A DNA stretch of 64,000 nucleotides, taken from NCBI RefSeq assembly GCF_012935695.1, contig NZ_CP052859.1, positions 4,567,001-4,631,000 of the forward strand. The letters run 5' to 3'. This stretch comes from Pseudomonas sp. ADAK18. GTDB taxonomy: Bacteria; Pseudomonadota; Gammaproteobacteria; Pseudomonadales; Pseudomonadaceae. A model generated the notes under the pieces. It had not been told where the DNA came from. It worked only from the letters and a program-made list of their open reading frames with translations, and made no database searches. Both the position numbers and the translations under genes were made by a program. Shown here piece by piece: positions 8,375 through 17,190 of the stretch; within the stretch, counting starts at the first letter, position 1; every line of letters starts with the position of its first letter.

Positions 8375-9511
8375 TCAAAGCGCCCGCGCAATAATCTCCT
8401 TCATGATTTCATTGGTCCCCGCATAAATGCGCTGCACCCGCGCATCCGCCCAGGCCCGGGCAATCGGGTATTCCCACATGTAGCCATAACCGCCGTGCAG
8501 CTGCACGCACTCGTCGAGCACCTTGCATTGCAGGTCAGTGGTCCAGTACTTGGCCATCGCCGCCGTAGGCACGTCCAGCTTGCCTTCCAGGTGCTGCTCC
8601 AGGCACTTGTCGACAAACACCCGGCCGATCTGCGCCTCTGTTGCAATCTCCGCCAACTTGAAGCGGGTGTTCTGGAAATCGGCAATCGGCTTGCCAAACG
8701 CTTTGCGCTCGCGGGTGTATTCCAGGGTCCATTGCAATGCCGCTTCCGCTGATGCCAAGGCGCCAATTGCCACGGTCAAGCGCTCCTGGGGCAATTCCTG
8801 CATCAAATAGGCGAAGCCCATCCCCGCCTGCCCCAGCAGATTTTCCTTGGGCACCCGTACATCCTGAAAAAACAGCTCCGAGGTGTCCTGGGCCTTCATC
8901 CCGACCTTTTCCAAGCGCTTGCCCTTGTCGAAGCCTGGTGTATTCGCCTCCACCAGGAACAAGCTGGTGCCCTTCGCGCCAGCCTTCGGATCGGTCTTGG
9001 CCACAACGATGACCAAGTCTGCGAGGAAGCCATTGGTAATAAAAGTCTTCGAACCGTTGATCACATATTCATCGCCGTCCAGCACGGCGGTGGTCTTCAC
9101 CCCCTGCAGGTCGGAGCCGGCACCCGGCTCGGTCATGGCGATGGCCGTGACCATCTCCCCGGAGATCAGTTTGGGCAGGTACTTCTGCTTCAGCGCTTCG
9201 CTGCCGTAATGCAGGATGTACGGCGCCACGATGTCCGAATGCAGGGAGAAACCGATCCCGGTCAACCCCAGCCGACTGATCTCCTCGATCACCACCGCGC
9301 TATAGAGAAAGTCCGCCCCCAAGCCACCATATTCTTCCGGCAGGTGAGAACAGAGCATTCCCGCCTCCCCCGCCTTGTTCCACAGGTTGCGATCAATATG
9401 CCCCTGTTTTTCCCATTGCCCGTGGAACGGCGCAGCGTCTTTTTCGAGGAAGGTGCGCACGCTCTGACGGAAGAGTTCGTGCTCCGAGCTGAACAAGGTT
9501 CTGGGAATCAT
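8375..9511 (-). CDS. Acyl-CoA dehydrogenase, long-chain-like
   Basis: This FAD enzyme is predicted to introduce the alpha-beta double bond into an acyl-CoA and pass electrons to electron-transfer flavoprotein. The 378-residue protein has the full three-domain layout. Signatures are AMTEPGAGSDLQGVKTTA (about residues 138-155, flavin contact), RERKAFGKPIADFQNTRFKL, and the C-terminal IYAGTNEIMKEII. The last motif has Ala where short- and medium-chain enzymes carry the catalytic Glu of YEGT. This agrees with long-chain and isovaleryl types, whose base comes from the preceding helix (a Glu is present in WTLEYTRERKAFG). The gene is divergent from an AraC-type regulator 145 bases away, a likely but unproven control partner. 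The acyl substrate cannot be deduced. Confidence 0.9.
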   Translation of the reverse strand: MIPRTLFSSEHELFRQSVRTFLEKDAAPFHGQWEKQGHIDRNLWNKAGEAGMLCSHLPEEYGGLGADFLYSAVVIEEISRLGLTGIGFSLHSDIVAPYILHYGSEALKQKYLPKLISGEMVTAIAMTEPGAGSDLQGVKTTAVLDGDEYVINGSKTFITNGFLADLVIVVAKTDPKAGAKGTSLFLVEANTPGFDKGKRLEKVGMKAQDTSELFFQDVRVPKENLLGQAGMGFAYLMQELPQERLTVAIGALASAEAALQWTLEYTRERKAFGKPIADFQNTRFKLAEIATEAQIGRVFVDKCLEQHLEGKLDVPTAAMAKYWTTDLQCKVLDECVQLHGGYGYMWEYPIARAWADARVQRIYAGTNEIMKEIIARAL

Positions 9512-9656
9512 GGGTCACCTGTGAGAATTGTCAGACAAGAACAAGATCACAAAGCCTAAGCCTGCGGGACGTCACAGGACACTGGACACATGCGACAAAA
9601 AATAAGACGATCCAGCCGTCTGGTGACCACTTTCCCCTATAAGAATAAATGAAATT

Positions 9657-10652
9657 ATGTCTACCCAAGTCTCCACGCCCTTGCGGCGCGTCAGCATTTT
9701 GGCCATTGATCGGGTATTTGCTTCCACCCTCATGCAAGCCAAGGATTTCTTCCACCTCGCCAGCCTGCGCTATGGCAAACAGCTGGGCCAGGGCCTTACT
9801 CCCGCATTCGAAACCCGCCTGGTCAGCCCTGATGGGCAATCGGTGCGCAGCTTCAGCGATGTGATCATGCCGGTGGACGGCGGGCTGGAAAATGCCGACA
9901 TTATTGTCCTGCCGGCGTTCTGGGACGACTTTGACTCCCTGTGCGGCCGTTATCCGCAGATCCTGCCTTGGCTACGGGAGCAACACGCCCGTGGCGCCGT
10001 GCTCTGCGGCGAAGCCACCGGGGTATTCTGGCTCGCTGAAGCGGGACTGTTGGACGGCAAGGAGGCGACCACCTATTGGCGCTTCTTCAACGCGTTCAGC
10101 GAGCGGTTCCCCAAGGTACAACTCAATCAGGACAAGCACCTGACCGACGCCGACAACCTGTACTGCGCCGGCGGTACCACCTCGGCCTGCGACCTCTACA
10201 TCTATTTGATCGAACGCTTCTGCGGCGCCAACATCGCCCAGGCCGTGGCGCGCGACATTCTTTATGAAGTGCAACGCAGCTACGCCCCCGGTCGCATCGG
10301 CTTCGGCGGCCAGAAACTGCACCAGGACGTGATCATCCTGCAGATCCAGCACTGGCTCGAAGAACACTTCGCCGACAAGTTCCGCTTCGAAGACGTCGCC
10401 CGGGAACACGGCATGAGCATCCGCAACTTCATGCGCCGCTTCCAGACCGCCACCGGCGACAAGCCCCTGCACTATCTACAACGCCTGCGCATCGAAACCG
10501 CCAAGGGCTTGCTTTCGGGCAGTCGCAAAAGCATCAAGACCATCAGTTATGAGGTGGGCTATGACGATGCGAGCTTCTTTGCGCGGTTGTTCAGGCAGCA
10601 CACCGAGCTGTCGCCGAACCAGTACCGCCAGCAGTTTCAGCAAGCCGCCTAA
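9657..10652 (+). CDS. GlxA-type AraC-family regulator with DJ-1/PfpI-like domain
   Basis: The 331-residue transcription factor has two parts. Residues about 10-190 form a class I glutamine amidotransferase-like (DJ-1/PfpI) sensor domain, with the nucleophile-elbow-like segment GAVLCGEATGVFWLAEAGLL. The C-terminal AraC double helix-turn-helix is at about 220-330 (FRFEDVAREHGMSIRNFMRR and ISYEVGYDDASFFARLFRQH). In Pseudomonas this subfamily includes regulators of glycine betaine, carnitine, arginine and related catabolism. The divergent acyl-CoA dehydrogenase gene suggests a catabolic target, but the inducer is unknown. A REP pair and a bidirectional terminator follow. Confidence 0.88.
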   Translation: MSTQVSTPLRRVSILAIDRVFASTLMQAKDFFHLASLRYGKQLGQGLTPAFETRLVSPDGQSVRSFSDVIMPVDGGLENADIIVLPAFWDDFDSLCGRYPQILPWLREQHARGAVLCGEATGVFWLAEAGLLDGKEATTYWRFFNAFSERFPKVQLNQDKHLTDADNLYCAGGTTSACDLYIYLIERFCGANIAQAVARDILYEVQRSYAPGRIGFGGQKLHQDVIILQIQHWLEEHFADKFRFEDVAREHGMSIRNFMRRFQTATGDKPLHYLQRLRIETAKGLLSGSRKSIKTISYEVGYDDASFFARLFRQHTELSPNQYRQQFQQAA

Positions 10653-10675
10653 GCAAAGGGTATACACAGTACAAA

Positions 10676-10764
10676 GTGGGAGCTGGCTTGCCTGCGATGG
10701 CGATCTGTCAGGCACCAGATGCATTGCCTGACAGACCGCCATCGCAGGCAAGCCCGACTCCCAC
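10676..10764. repeat. REPIN, family B (GTGGGAGCTGGCTTGCCTGCGAT)
   Basis: Inverted pair GTGGGAGCTGGCTTGCCTGC ... GCAGGCAAGCCCGACTCCCAC around a short variable loop. The family recurs at 14702-14793 and 42234-42316. Confidence 0.85.
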
Positions 10765-10796
10765 ATTTGATTTCTGCTGATCTGGAAATTTTGTAT

Positions 10797-10830
10797 AAAA
10801 AAGGCCTGCATCGCTGCAGGCCTTTTTCAT
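10797..10830. terminator. Bidirectional terminator between the AraC gene and zapE
   Basis: AAGGCCTGCA-TCGC-TGCAGGCCTT is flanked by A and T runs, so it can serve both converging genes. Confidence 0.85.
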
Positions 10831-10844
10831 TTCGATCACACCAC

Positions 10845-11939
10845 TTACGGCTTATGCGCCCGCGACAGGAACTCGTGGGATTGCATTTCCAGCAAGCGGC
10901 TCAAGGTCCGTTGGAACTCGAAGTTCAAGCGACCGCCGGTGTAGAGGTCCTTGAGTTCAACTTCGGCCGAAATGATCAGCTTGACGTTACGGTCGTAGAA
11001 CTCATCGACCATGTTGATAAAGCGTCGGGCGATGTCGTCGGTGGTGACGGTCATTTGCTCGACGCCGCTCAAGATAACAGCGTGGAAGATCTTGCCCAGC
11101 TCGATGTAGTCGTTCTGGCTGCGGGGGCCGTCGCACAGTTCGCGGAAGTCGAACCAGGCCACATCGTCGCAAGTGCGCAGGGCGATGATTTCGCGGTTTT
11201 CAATAATCAACTTATCGTTTTCCACGGCCTGGGTGCATTCCGGCGTCAGGGCGCGGAAGCTTTTGCGCAGGCTTTCCTGAGCGGCTTCGTCGAGCGGGAA
11301 GTGGAACAACTCCGCTTGTTCGAGGTGACGCAGGCGGTAGTCGACGCCACTGTCGACGTTGACGATGTCAGTGTTCTGCTTGATCAAGGCGATAGCCGGC
11401 AGGAAGCGCGCCCGCTGCAGGCCGTCCTTATACAGGCCGTCCGGCACGATGTTCGAGGTAGCGACCAGGGTCACACCGTTCTTGAACAGTTCTTCCATCA
11501 GCGTGCCGAGGATCATGGCGTCGGTGATGTCAGAGACGAAAAACTCATCGAAACAGATCACCCGCGCCTCATCGGAGAAACGCTTGGCAATGATGGTCAG
11601 CGGGTTTTTCTCGCCGGGAAGGGTCTTCATCTCTTCATGCACACGCTTCATGAAGCGGTGGAAGTGAGTGCGGACCTTTTCCTTGAACGGCAGCGCTTCG
11701 AAGAACGTGTCCACCAGGTAAGTCTTGCCCCGGCCCACGCCACCCCAGAAATACAGGCCCTTGACCGGCGCTTGGTCTTTCTTGCCAAACAGTTTGCTGA
11801 ACATCCCCGGCTTGTTCTGCGAGGCCTGGACCAGATCGTCGTACAGGCGCTGCAAATGACGCACCGCAGTTTCCTGGGCGGCGTCATGGAAGAATTCGGG
11901 GCGCTTCAGATCAGCTTGATATCGTTCTAGGGGCGTCAT
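10845..11939 (-). CDS. zapE: Cell division protein ZapE (AFG1-like ATPase)
   Basis: ZapE is a P-loop ATPase. In E. coli it associates with the Z ring and is needed for division under stress. The 364-residue protein has the Walker A loop YFWGGVGRGKTYLVDTF near residue 65, Walker B ICFDEFFVSD, the VATSNIVPDGLYKDGLQRAR segment, and the C-terminal VKLIISAEVELKDLY typical of the AFG1 family. It is divided from trpS upstream by a small terminator and converges on the AraC gene. Confidence 0.93.
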   Translation of the reverse strand: MTPLERYQADLKRPEFFHDAAQETAVRHLQRLYDDLVQASQNKPGMFSKLFGKKDQAPVKGLYFWGGVGRGKTYLVDTFFEALPFKEKVRTHFHRFMKRVHEEMKTLPGEKNPLTIIAKRFSDEARVICFDEFFVSDITDAMILGTLMEELFKNGVTLVATSNIVPDGLYKDGLQRARFLPAIALIKQNTDIVNVDSGVDYRLRHLEQAELFHFPLDEAAQESLRKSFRALTPECTQAVENDKLIIENREIIALRTCDDVAWFDFRELCDGPRSQNDYIELGKIFHAVILSGVEQMTVTTDDIARRFINMVDEFYDRNVKLIISAEVELKDLYTGGRLNFEFQRTLSRLLEMQSHEFLSRAHKP

Positions 11940-11959
11940 AATTCGTTAGCAAGGCAACA

Positions 11960-11990
11960 AAAACGGGCCGCCACTGTAACGACGGCCCTG
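11960..11990 (-). terminator. Probable terminator of trpS
   Basis: On the minus strand GGGCCG ... CGGCCC is followed by GTTTTTGTTG. It lies between the trpS stop and the zapE start. Confidence 0.6.
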
Positions 11991-12017
11991 AAGAATGGCA
12001 ATCAACCCTTGGTCGGG

Positions 12018-13373
12018 TTAATCCTCGATTGGCGTCAGCGCTACGCGCAACGCCTCGATGGCGGCATCGCGCGATGCGCTGTCGGCGAAGGACGGACTGT
12101 CGGCCACGGCCGCACCTTCCAGCCAGACGCTGAAGCTCAATGCTTCGCTGCGTACGTCCAAGTCCTGACCCGACTGCAGTTGTTTGGTCACGGCACCCGC
12201 CGCTTTACCATCGGCAAAGTTGCGCGACAGCAGCAGTTGCTCACCTTCGGCTGCCAACAGGCGGAAGCGGAAGCTACCGTCATCTTCGCGGAAACTGACG
12301 AAGCGCGCGGCTTTCGCAGCCTTCTTCTTGGTGCTGGCGGCAACCGTGGTCTGGTTGACAAACGAACGCAGGCCAACTGCTTCACGCAGTTCGCTGAGGA
12401 ACGGAGCGGCCACGGCACGGGCTTTCTTGGCACCGATCAACAGCAGATCTTCCATGTCCGAAGGGCGCGACATCAACTGGTGATAACGCTCGCGGGCTTC
12501 GCCCAGTTGGCCGTCCAACAGCTGGAACAGACGGTTCTTCGCCTCGCCCCAGCCCAGGCCTTGCAGCAGTTCGCCACGGAATTCCTCTTCCTGAGCCTTG
12601 GTGGCAAACGCCTGGAACAAGGTGAACAGGTGGGAGTTGTCCGGATCTTTTGCCTCGCCTGGCGCGCGGGAGTCGGTGACGATCCGCGAGATGGCATCTT
12701 TCATGTCTTTGGCGCTGGTGAACAACGGGATGGTGTTGTCGTAGCTCTTCGACATCTTGCGGCCATCCAGGCCCGGTAAGGTGGCGACGCTTTCTTCGAT
12801 CAGCGCCTCAGGCATGGTGAAGAATTCTTTACCGTTGCCGAACAGATGATTGAAGCGCTGGCCGATGTCCCGAGCCATTTCCACGTGCTGGATCTGGTCA
12901 CGACCGACCGGCACTTTGTGGGCGTTGAACATCAGGATGTCCGCGGCCATCAGCACCGGGTAGCTGTACAGGCCCATGGTGATGCCCGCATCCGGGTCTT
13001 CGCCATTTTCCAGGTTCTTGTCCACCGAGGCCTTGTAGGCGTGGGCGCGGTTGAGCAGGCCCTTGGCCGCCACACAGGTCAGCAGCCAGGTCAGCTCGGG
13101 GATTTCCGGGATGTCGGACTGGCGGTAGAAGGTCACCCGGTTCACATCCAGGCCACCGGCCAGCCAGGTCGCGGCGATTTCCATACGCGAGCGCTGGATG
13201 CGCTGCGGGTCATCGCATTTGATCAGGGCGTGGTAGTCGGCCAGGAAGTAGAAGGAGTCGGCGTTGGCGTCCTGGCTGGCAAGGATCGCCGGGCGGATGG
13301 CGCCCGCGTAGTTGCCCAGGTGCGGCGTGCCGGTGGTGGTGATGCCGGTGAGGATACGGGTACGAGTCGTCAT
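12018..13373 (-). CDS. trpS: Tryptophanyl-tRNA synthetase with extra C-terminal domain
   Basis: This class I aminoacyl-tRNA synthetase charges tRNA-Trp. The HIGH-like motif is GTPHLGNYAGAI (residues 15-26) and the KMSKS motif is in GRKMSKSYDN (near residue 210). The protein has 451 residues against about 334 in E. coli. The extra part begins at about residue 340 with a Lys/Ala-rich linker (STKKKAAKAARF). It then has a module containing GSFRFRLLAAEGEQLLLSRN, which looks like a YegP/DUF1508-type fold, followed by a stretch with SVWLEGAAVADSPSFAD. Long TrpS versions occur in Pseudomonas, so this is not an assembly error. The role of the extension is unknown. Confidence 0.96.
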   Translation of the reverse strand: MTTRTRILTGITTTGTPHLGNYAGAIRPAILASQDANADSFYFLADYHALIKCDDPQRIQRSRMEIAATWLAGGLDVNRVTFYRQSDIPEIPELTWLLTCVAAKGLLNRAHAYKASVDKNLENGEDPDAGITMGLYSYPVLMAADILMFNAHKVPVGRDQIQHVEMARDIGQRFNHLFGNGKEFFTMPEALIEESVATLPGLDGRKMSKSYDNTIPLFTSAKDMKDAISRIVTDSRAPGEAKDPDNSHLFTLFQAFATKAQEEEFRGELLQGLGWGEAKNRLFQLLDGQLGEARERYHQLMSRPSDMEDLLLIGAKKARAVAAPFLSELREAVGLRSFVNQTTVAASTKKKAAKAARFVSFREDDGSFRFRLLAAEGEQLLLSRNFADGKAAGAVTKQLQSGQDLDVRSEALSFSVWLEGAAVADSPSFADSASRDAAIEALRVALTPIED

Positions 13374-13397
13374 GGGTAATCGCTTATCAGACTGCTA

Positions 13398-14027
13398 TCA
13401 ATTCGAAAGGCGCGGCAGCACCAGATCCTTTAGATCGGTCAGCTTGCCATGAAAAAAGTGTCCGCATTCTGCCACTTTCAGCAGCTCATGGGGGCGATTC
13501 AAGGCCGCGGACCAGTCGTAGACGGTCTGGGGGTCGACCACTTCGTCGGTTTCAGGCTGGATCAGAGTCAATGGGCAGTTCTGCGCCAGCACGTCCTGAT
13601 CGCGCAGGCGCATGACCGCAGCCGCCACCATGAACAGGTGCGCAAGTTTTTCGCCCTTGGCTTCCAGGCGGCCGCCGAGACTTGCCGCAACATACCCACC
13701 GAAGGAAAAACCCAGCAGGGTGATAGGCAGGTCGGGGTGTTTTTCACGCAGCCAGGTGGCGGCCGCTTCGGCGTCGTCCACTTCACCGGTGGACATATCG
13801 TGGGTTCCGGCGCTGGCGCCGACGCCACGATAATTGAAACGCAAAGTAATCAAACCGGCATCGCGGGCAGTGCGTTGCAGGGTCGAAACCACTTTGTTGA
13901 GCATGGTGCCGCCCTGCACCGGGTTAGGGTGGCAGATCAGCGCCAGGCCACGTGGCTCGGGGTGATCCAGATACAGGGCTTCCAGTTGGCCGACCGGGCC
14001 ATCGATCAAAACGGGGGTTTCACGCAT
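13398..14027 (-). CDS. Small alpha/beta hydrolase, function unknown
   Basis: This is a 209-residue alpha/beta-hydrolase-fold protein of the short carboxylesterase-like type. It has ALICHPNPVQGGTMLNKVV near the start, the nucleophile elbow GFSFGGY (GxSxG), an acid residue in PETDEVVDP, and the catalytic His in ECGHFFHG. The complete triad suggests an active hydrolase; the substrate is unknown. I chose ATG 14027 (MRETPVLIDGP), where family-like sequence begins. An upstream in-frame ATG at 14090 would add 21 residues but has no convincing ribosome-binding site. It lies 24 bases upstream of trpS on the same strand, so the two may share a transcript, and it is divergent from yhcB. Confidence 0.8.
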   Translation of the reverse strand: MRETPVLIDGPVGQLEALYLDHPEPRGLALICHPNPVQGGTMLNKVVSTLQRTARDAGLITLRFNYRGVGASAGTHDMSTGEVDDAEAAATWLREKHPDLPITLLGFSFGGYVAASLGGRLEAKGEKLAHLFMVAAAVMRLRDQDVLAQNCPLTLIQPETDEVVDPQTVYDWSAALNRPHELLKVAECGHFFHGKLTDLKDLVLPRLSN

Positions 14028-14174
14028 CAGCAAGGAAGGAACTCCGTGACCTCTCAAGGGGTCGACTCGTCTAGCTAAAAGTCTGTGCATGGCATCATTG
14101 CGAACTTAATCGCGGTATACAGCGCAGGTCCGAGCCGTTAACGTAAAGCAAAGCCGTTTATAGAGGAAGGACTC

Positions 14175-14612
14175 GTGGAACACTCGCTCTTAGTTTGGTT
14201 GTTGCCGACTCTCGCCTTGGTTGCCGGTGTCGCCATTGGATTCCTGGTTGCTCGCCTGCTGCCCAATGCGGCGCCTAACCGCACGCAGCGTCAGTTGGAT
14301 GACATTCAGGAACGTTTTGACAGTTATCAGAACGAGGTTGTTACCCATTTCAACAGCACCGCGACCCTGGTGAAAAAGCTCACTCAGAGCTATCAGGAAG
14401 TACAAGATCATCTCGCCGAGGGCGCCAACCGCCTGGCCCTGGACGACATCACCCGTCAGCGTCTGCTGGCCGCGCTGCATTCCGATGTGCCGCAAGCTCC
14501 ACGGGAACGCCTGACCCCACCACGGGAAAATCAGGAACCGCCTCGGGACTACGCGCCAAAAACGCCGAACGCCCCAGGCATGCTGGATGAGCATTACGGC
14601 TTGAAGAAGTAA
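14175..14612 (+). CDS. YhcB/DUF1043 (ZapG-like) inner-membrane protein
   Basis: This 145-residue protein starts at GTG 14175, preceded by GAGGAAGG. It has one N-terminal transmembrane helix (LLVWLLPTLALVAGVAIGFL), a coiled-coil cytoplasmic region (about 35-105; RQLDDIQERFDSYQNEVVTH) and a Pro-rich tail. This is the layout of E. coli YhcB, which links envelope growth, cell shape and division. It was once mislabelled a cytochrome d oxidase subunit. An intrinsic terminator follows directly. Confidence 0.88.
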   Translation: MEHSLLVWLLPTLALVAGVAIGFLVARLLPNAAPNRTQRQLDDIQERFDSYQNEVVTHFNSTATLVKKLTQSYQEVQDHLAEGANRLALDDITRQRLLAALHSDVPQAPRERLTPPRENQEPPRDYAPKTPNAPGMLDEHYGLKK

Positions 14613-14629
14613 TACACTTTCAAGCGACA

Positions 14630-14668
14630 TAAAAAGCCCGGCTGATCGATGATCAGCCGGGCTTTTTG
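14630..14668 (+). terminator. Intrinsic terminator of yhcB
   Basis: AGCCCGGCTGATC/GATCAGCCGGGCT followed by TTTTGTT. Confidence 0.9.
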
Positions 14669-14701
14669 TTGGGGGTACGGTCTGCCAAATAGCACAAAAC
14701 A

Positions 14702-14793
14702 TGCGGGAGCCGGGCTTGCCCGCGATAGCGGCATATCAGATTACATCTCTGCTGCCTGACATACCGCTATCGCAGGCAAGCCAGCTCCCACAC
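14702..14793. repeat. REPIN, family B
   Basis: Inverted pair GGGAGCCGGGCTTGCCCGCG ... GCAGGCAAGCCAGCTCCCA. The inner region also pairs (GATAGCGGCAT / ACCGCTATC). Same family as 10676-10764. Confidence 0.85.
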
Positions 14794-14808
14794 TGACCGT
14801 GTCCGGTC

Positions 14809-16533
14809 TCAGGACACCGGTTGTTCTTGCAACTGCCCCTGCTCAATCCGCACATGCCGCCCATGGAAGCGCTTGAGGCTACTGCGATGACCAACGCTGA
14901 CGATGCTCAAGCCAGGCAGCTCATCAATCAACGCCTGGTACAACGTCGCCTCATCCTCTTCATCCATGGCCGAGGTCGCCTCATCCATGTACAGCCATTG
15001 CGGCGCGAACAGCAGCGCACGAGCAAAGGCCAGCCGCTGTTGCTCACCCGGCGAGAGCATGCGTTGCCAGTGATTGGCTTCATCAAGACGGTTGACCAAA
15101 TGCGGCAAGCGGCAGGTTTCCAGGACCTGTGCATAACGTTCAGCGCTATAGACCGAGTCTTCCTGTGGATAACTCAGCACCGCCTTCAACGTGCCAATCG
15201 GCAGATACGGCTTCTGTGGCAGGAACAGATAACGCGCCGCCGGCAGGCGAATCGCGCCATGACCGTTAGGCCACAGGTGCCCCATCGCCCGCAGCAACGT
15301 ACTTTTGCCACTGCCCGAGCGGCCGCTCAACATCACCCGCTGGCCCGGTTCCACCACCATGTCGGCTTGGGTCAGCAAGTGACGGCCGTCTGCCAAATCC
15401 AGCCCGAGCCCTGTCACCGCCAGCTCGGCACCTTGGTTCTGCACCTCAATCGCCGGCTTGCGCGCCTCGTTGTCGCTCATGGCCTGATGGAAACTCAACA
15501 GACGATCGCTGGTAGCACGCCACGAGGCCAGGTCGGAGTAGGCACTGATAAACCAGCTGAAGTTCTCCTGTACGTTGCCGAACGCCGAGTTGATTTGCAT
15601 CAGCTCACCCAGTTCGATCTTGCCGGTGAAATAGCGCGGCGCCGCAACGATGAACGGGAAGATGATTGCAATCTGGCTGTAACCGGCGGTGAAGAAAGTC
15701 AGGCGCTTGGACACTTTCATGATGTCCCAGAAGTTGAGCCACACCTTGCCGAACCGTGTGCTGAGGCGCTGATTCTCGTTGGGCTCGCCGTTATACAAGG
15801 CAATGCTCTCGGCGTTCTCTCGCACCCGTACCATGGAGAAACGCAAGTCAGCTTCGAAGCGTTGTTGTTGGTTGTTCAGCCCGATCAACCGGCGACCGAT
15901 CAAGTGAGTCAACCAGCTGCCGACACCGGCATACACCAAGGCACACCAGAACATGTAGCCGGGAATCGTGACGCCGAACACTTCGATGCTGCCAGAAACG
16001 CCCCACAGAATGATGGAGAACGACACCAGGCTAACGACGTTGCGCAGCAGCCCCAGGCCGAGGCCCAGGGTACTGGTAGTGAAACTGTTGAGGTCTTCGG
16101 AAATCCGCTGGTCCGGGTTATCGGTATAGCCACCCTGCTCCAGCTGGTAGTAGTTCTTGTCGGCGAGCCAGCGTGCGAAGTGCTTTTCGGTGAGCCAGGC
16201 CCGCCAGCGAATCGTCAGCATCTGAGTCAGGTACAGGCGATATACCGCACCCAGGATTGCCACGGCGGCAATCGCGCCGAAATAGCCGATCAATTGCCAG
16301 AAGGCGGCGGTGTCTTTCTTCTCCAGGGCGTTGTAGAAATCCTTGTACCAGTGGTTGATCCATACGGAAATGGCCACGCTGAACAGCGACAAACCAATCA
16401 CGGCGATCAGCAACAACCAGGCCTTGCCCTTCTCTTCACTGCGCCAATACGGCGTGACCATTTGCCAGACTCGGCGGAAAAACTGCCCGCGCACAGCATC
16501 GTTGACCGCGGAATATTCAGCGTTCTGATTCAT
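14809..16533 (-). CDS. YddA-family ABC transporter, fused permease-ATPase
   Basis: This is a half-transporter of 574 residues, counted from ATG 16533 (MNQNAEYSAV). The N-terminal domain (about 30-330) has six hydrophobic segments and the SbmA/BacA/ABCD-like sequence WINHWYKDFYNALEKKDTAA. The C-terminal ATPase has Walker A LSGRSGSGKSTLL, signature LSPGEQQRLAFARAL and Walker B LYMDEATSAMDEED. The family (E. coli YddA, Mycobacterium Rv1819c, peroxisomal ABCD) moves hydrophobic or peptide compounds or vitamin B12. The substrate here is unknown. It stands alone between a REPIN and roxR. Confidence 0.88.
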   Translation of the reverse strand: MNQNAEYSAVNDAVRGQFFRRVWQMVTPYWRSEEKGKAWLLLIAVIGLSLFSVAISVWINHWYKDFYNALEKKDTAAFWQLIGYFGAIAAVAILGAVYRLYLTQMLTIRWRAWLTEKHFARWLADKNYYQLEQGGYTDNPDQRISEDLNSFTTSTLGLGLGLLRNVVSLVSFSIILWGVSGSIEVFGVTIPGYMFWCALVYAGVGSWLTHLIGRRLIGLNNQQQRFEADLRFSMVRVRENAESIALYNGEPNENQRLSTRFGKVWLNFWDIMKVSKRLTFFTAGYSQIAIIFPFIVAAPRYFTGKIELGELMQINSAFGNVQENFSWFISAYSDLASWRATSDRLLSFHQAMSDNEARKPAIEVQNQGAELAVTGLGLDLADGRHLLTQADMVVEPGQRVMLSGRSGSGKSTLLRAMGHLWPNGHGAIRLPAARYLFLPQKPYLPIGTLKAVLSYPQEDSVYSAERYAQVLETCRLPHLVNRLDEANHWQRMLSPGEQQRLAFARALLFAPQWLYMDEATSAMDEEDEATLYQALIDELPGLSIVSVGHRSSLKRFHGRHVRIEQGQLQEQPVS

Positions 16534-16629
16534 GGATAAGGCTCGATAGGGAAAAGAACACACACAAGCCGATCATAGTGGATCGGCTCGTGCGGTCGAG
16601 AGCGGCGCTGATATTTGTTCAGCGCGGGT

Positions 16630-17190
16630 TCAGCGCCGAACCGGACGCTTTTGCAGCTTGCGCTGCAAGGTCCGGCGGTGCATGCCCAGGGCGCGGGCGG
16701 TGGCGGAGATATTGCCTTCGTGCTCGGTCAGCACCCGTTGGATGTGCTCCCACTGCAGGCGGTCGACAGACATCGGGTTTTCCGGCACCAGGGTGTCGAG
16801 GTCGGCGTGCTCGGAGAGCAACGCAGCCAGCACATCGTCAGCGTCCGCCGGCTTGCACAGGTAATTGCAGGCACCCCGTTTGATGGCCTCGACGGCGGTG
16901 GCGATGCTGGAATATCCGGTGAGGATCAGCACGCGCATTTCCGGGTCCAGCTCCAGCAGCTTGGGCAACAGCACCAGGCCGGAGTCGCCGTCCATTTTCA
17001 GGTCCAGTGCCGCGTAGTCCGGCAGGTCGGCCGTAGCAATGGTCAGACCTTCTTCGGCAGAACCTGCGGTACTCACGCGAAAACCGCGACGGCTCATGGC
17101 CCGCGCCATGACGCGGGTAAAGGTGGCGTCGTCATCTACCAGCAGCAGGTGCGGCAGTTCTTCGCCTTCGACTTGGATCTCGTCACTCAT
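16630..17190 (-). CDS. roxR: Response regulator RoxR (RegA/ActR family)
   Basis: This 186-residue regulator has a receiver domain (about 14-125) with the acidic pocket VDDDATF and phospho-acceptor Asp63 in ALDLKMDG. The Fis-type helix-turn-helix is at the C-terminus (GNISATARALGMHRRTLQRK). RoxR/RegA regulators adjust respiratory chains, including cyanide-insensitive oxidase in Pseudomonas, to redox state. The start is ATG 17190, which overlaps the roxS stop (ATGAGTGA). An in-frame upstream start at 17250 would lie inside roxS and is unlikely. Confidence 0.93.
   Translation of the reverse strand: MSDEIQVEGEELPHLLLVDDDATFTRVMARAMSRRGFRVSTAGSAEEGLTIATADLPDYAALDLKMDGDSGLVLLPKLLELDPEMRVLILTGYSSIATAVEAIKRGACNYLCKPADADDVLAALLSEHADLDTLVPENPMSVDRLQWEHIQRVLTEHEGNISATARALGMHRRTLQRKLQKRPVRR

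Noticed and set aside
10719..11930. 403-codon open frame antisense to zapE
   Set aside because: zapE has full Walker motifs; the opposite frame has none and starts inside a REP element.
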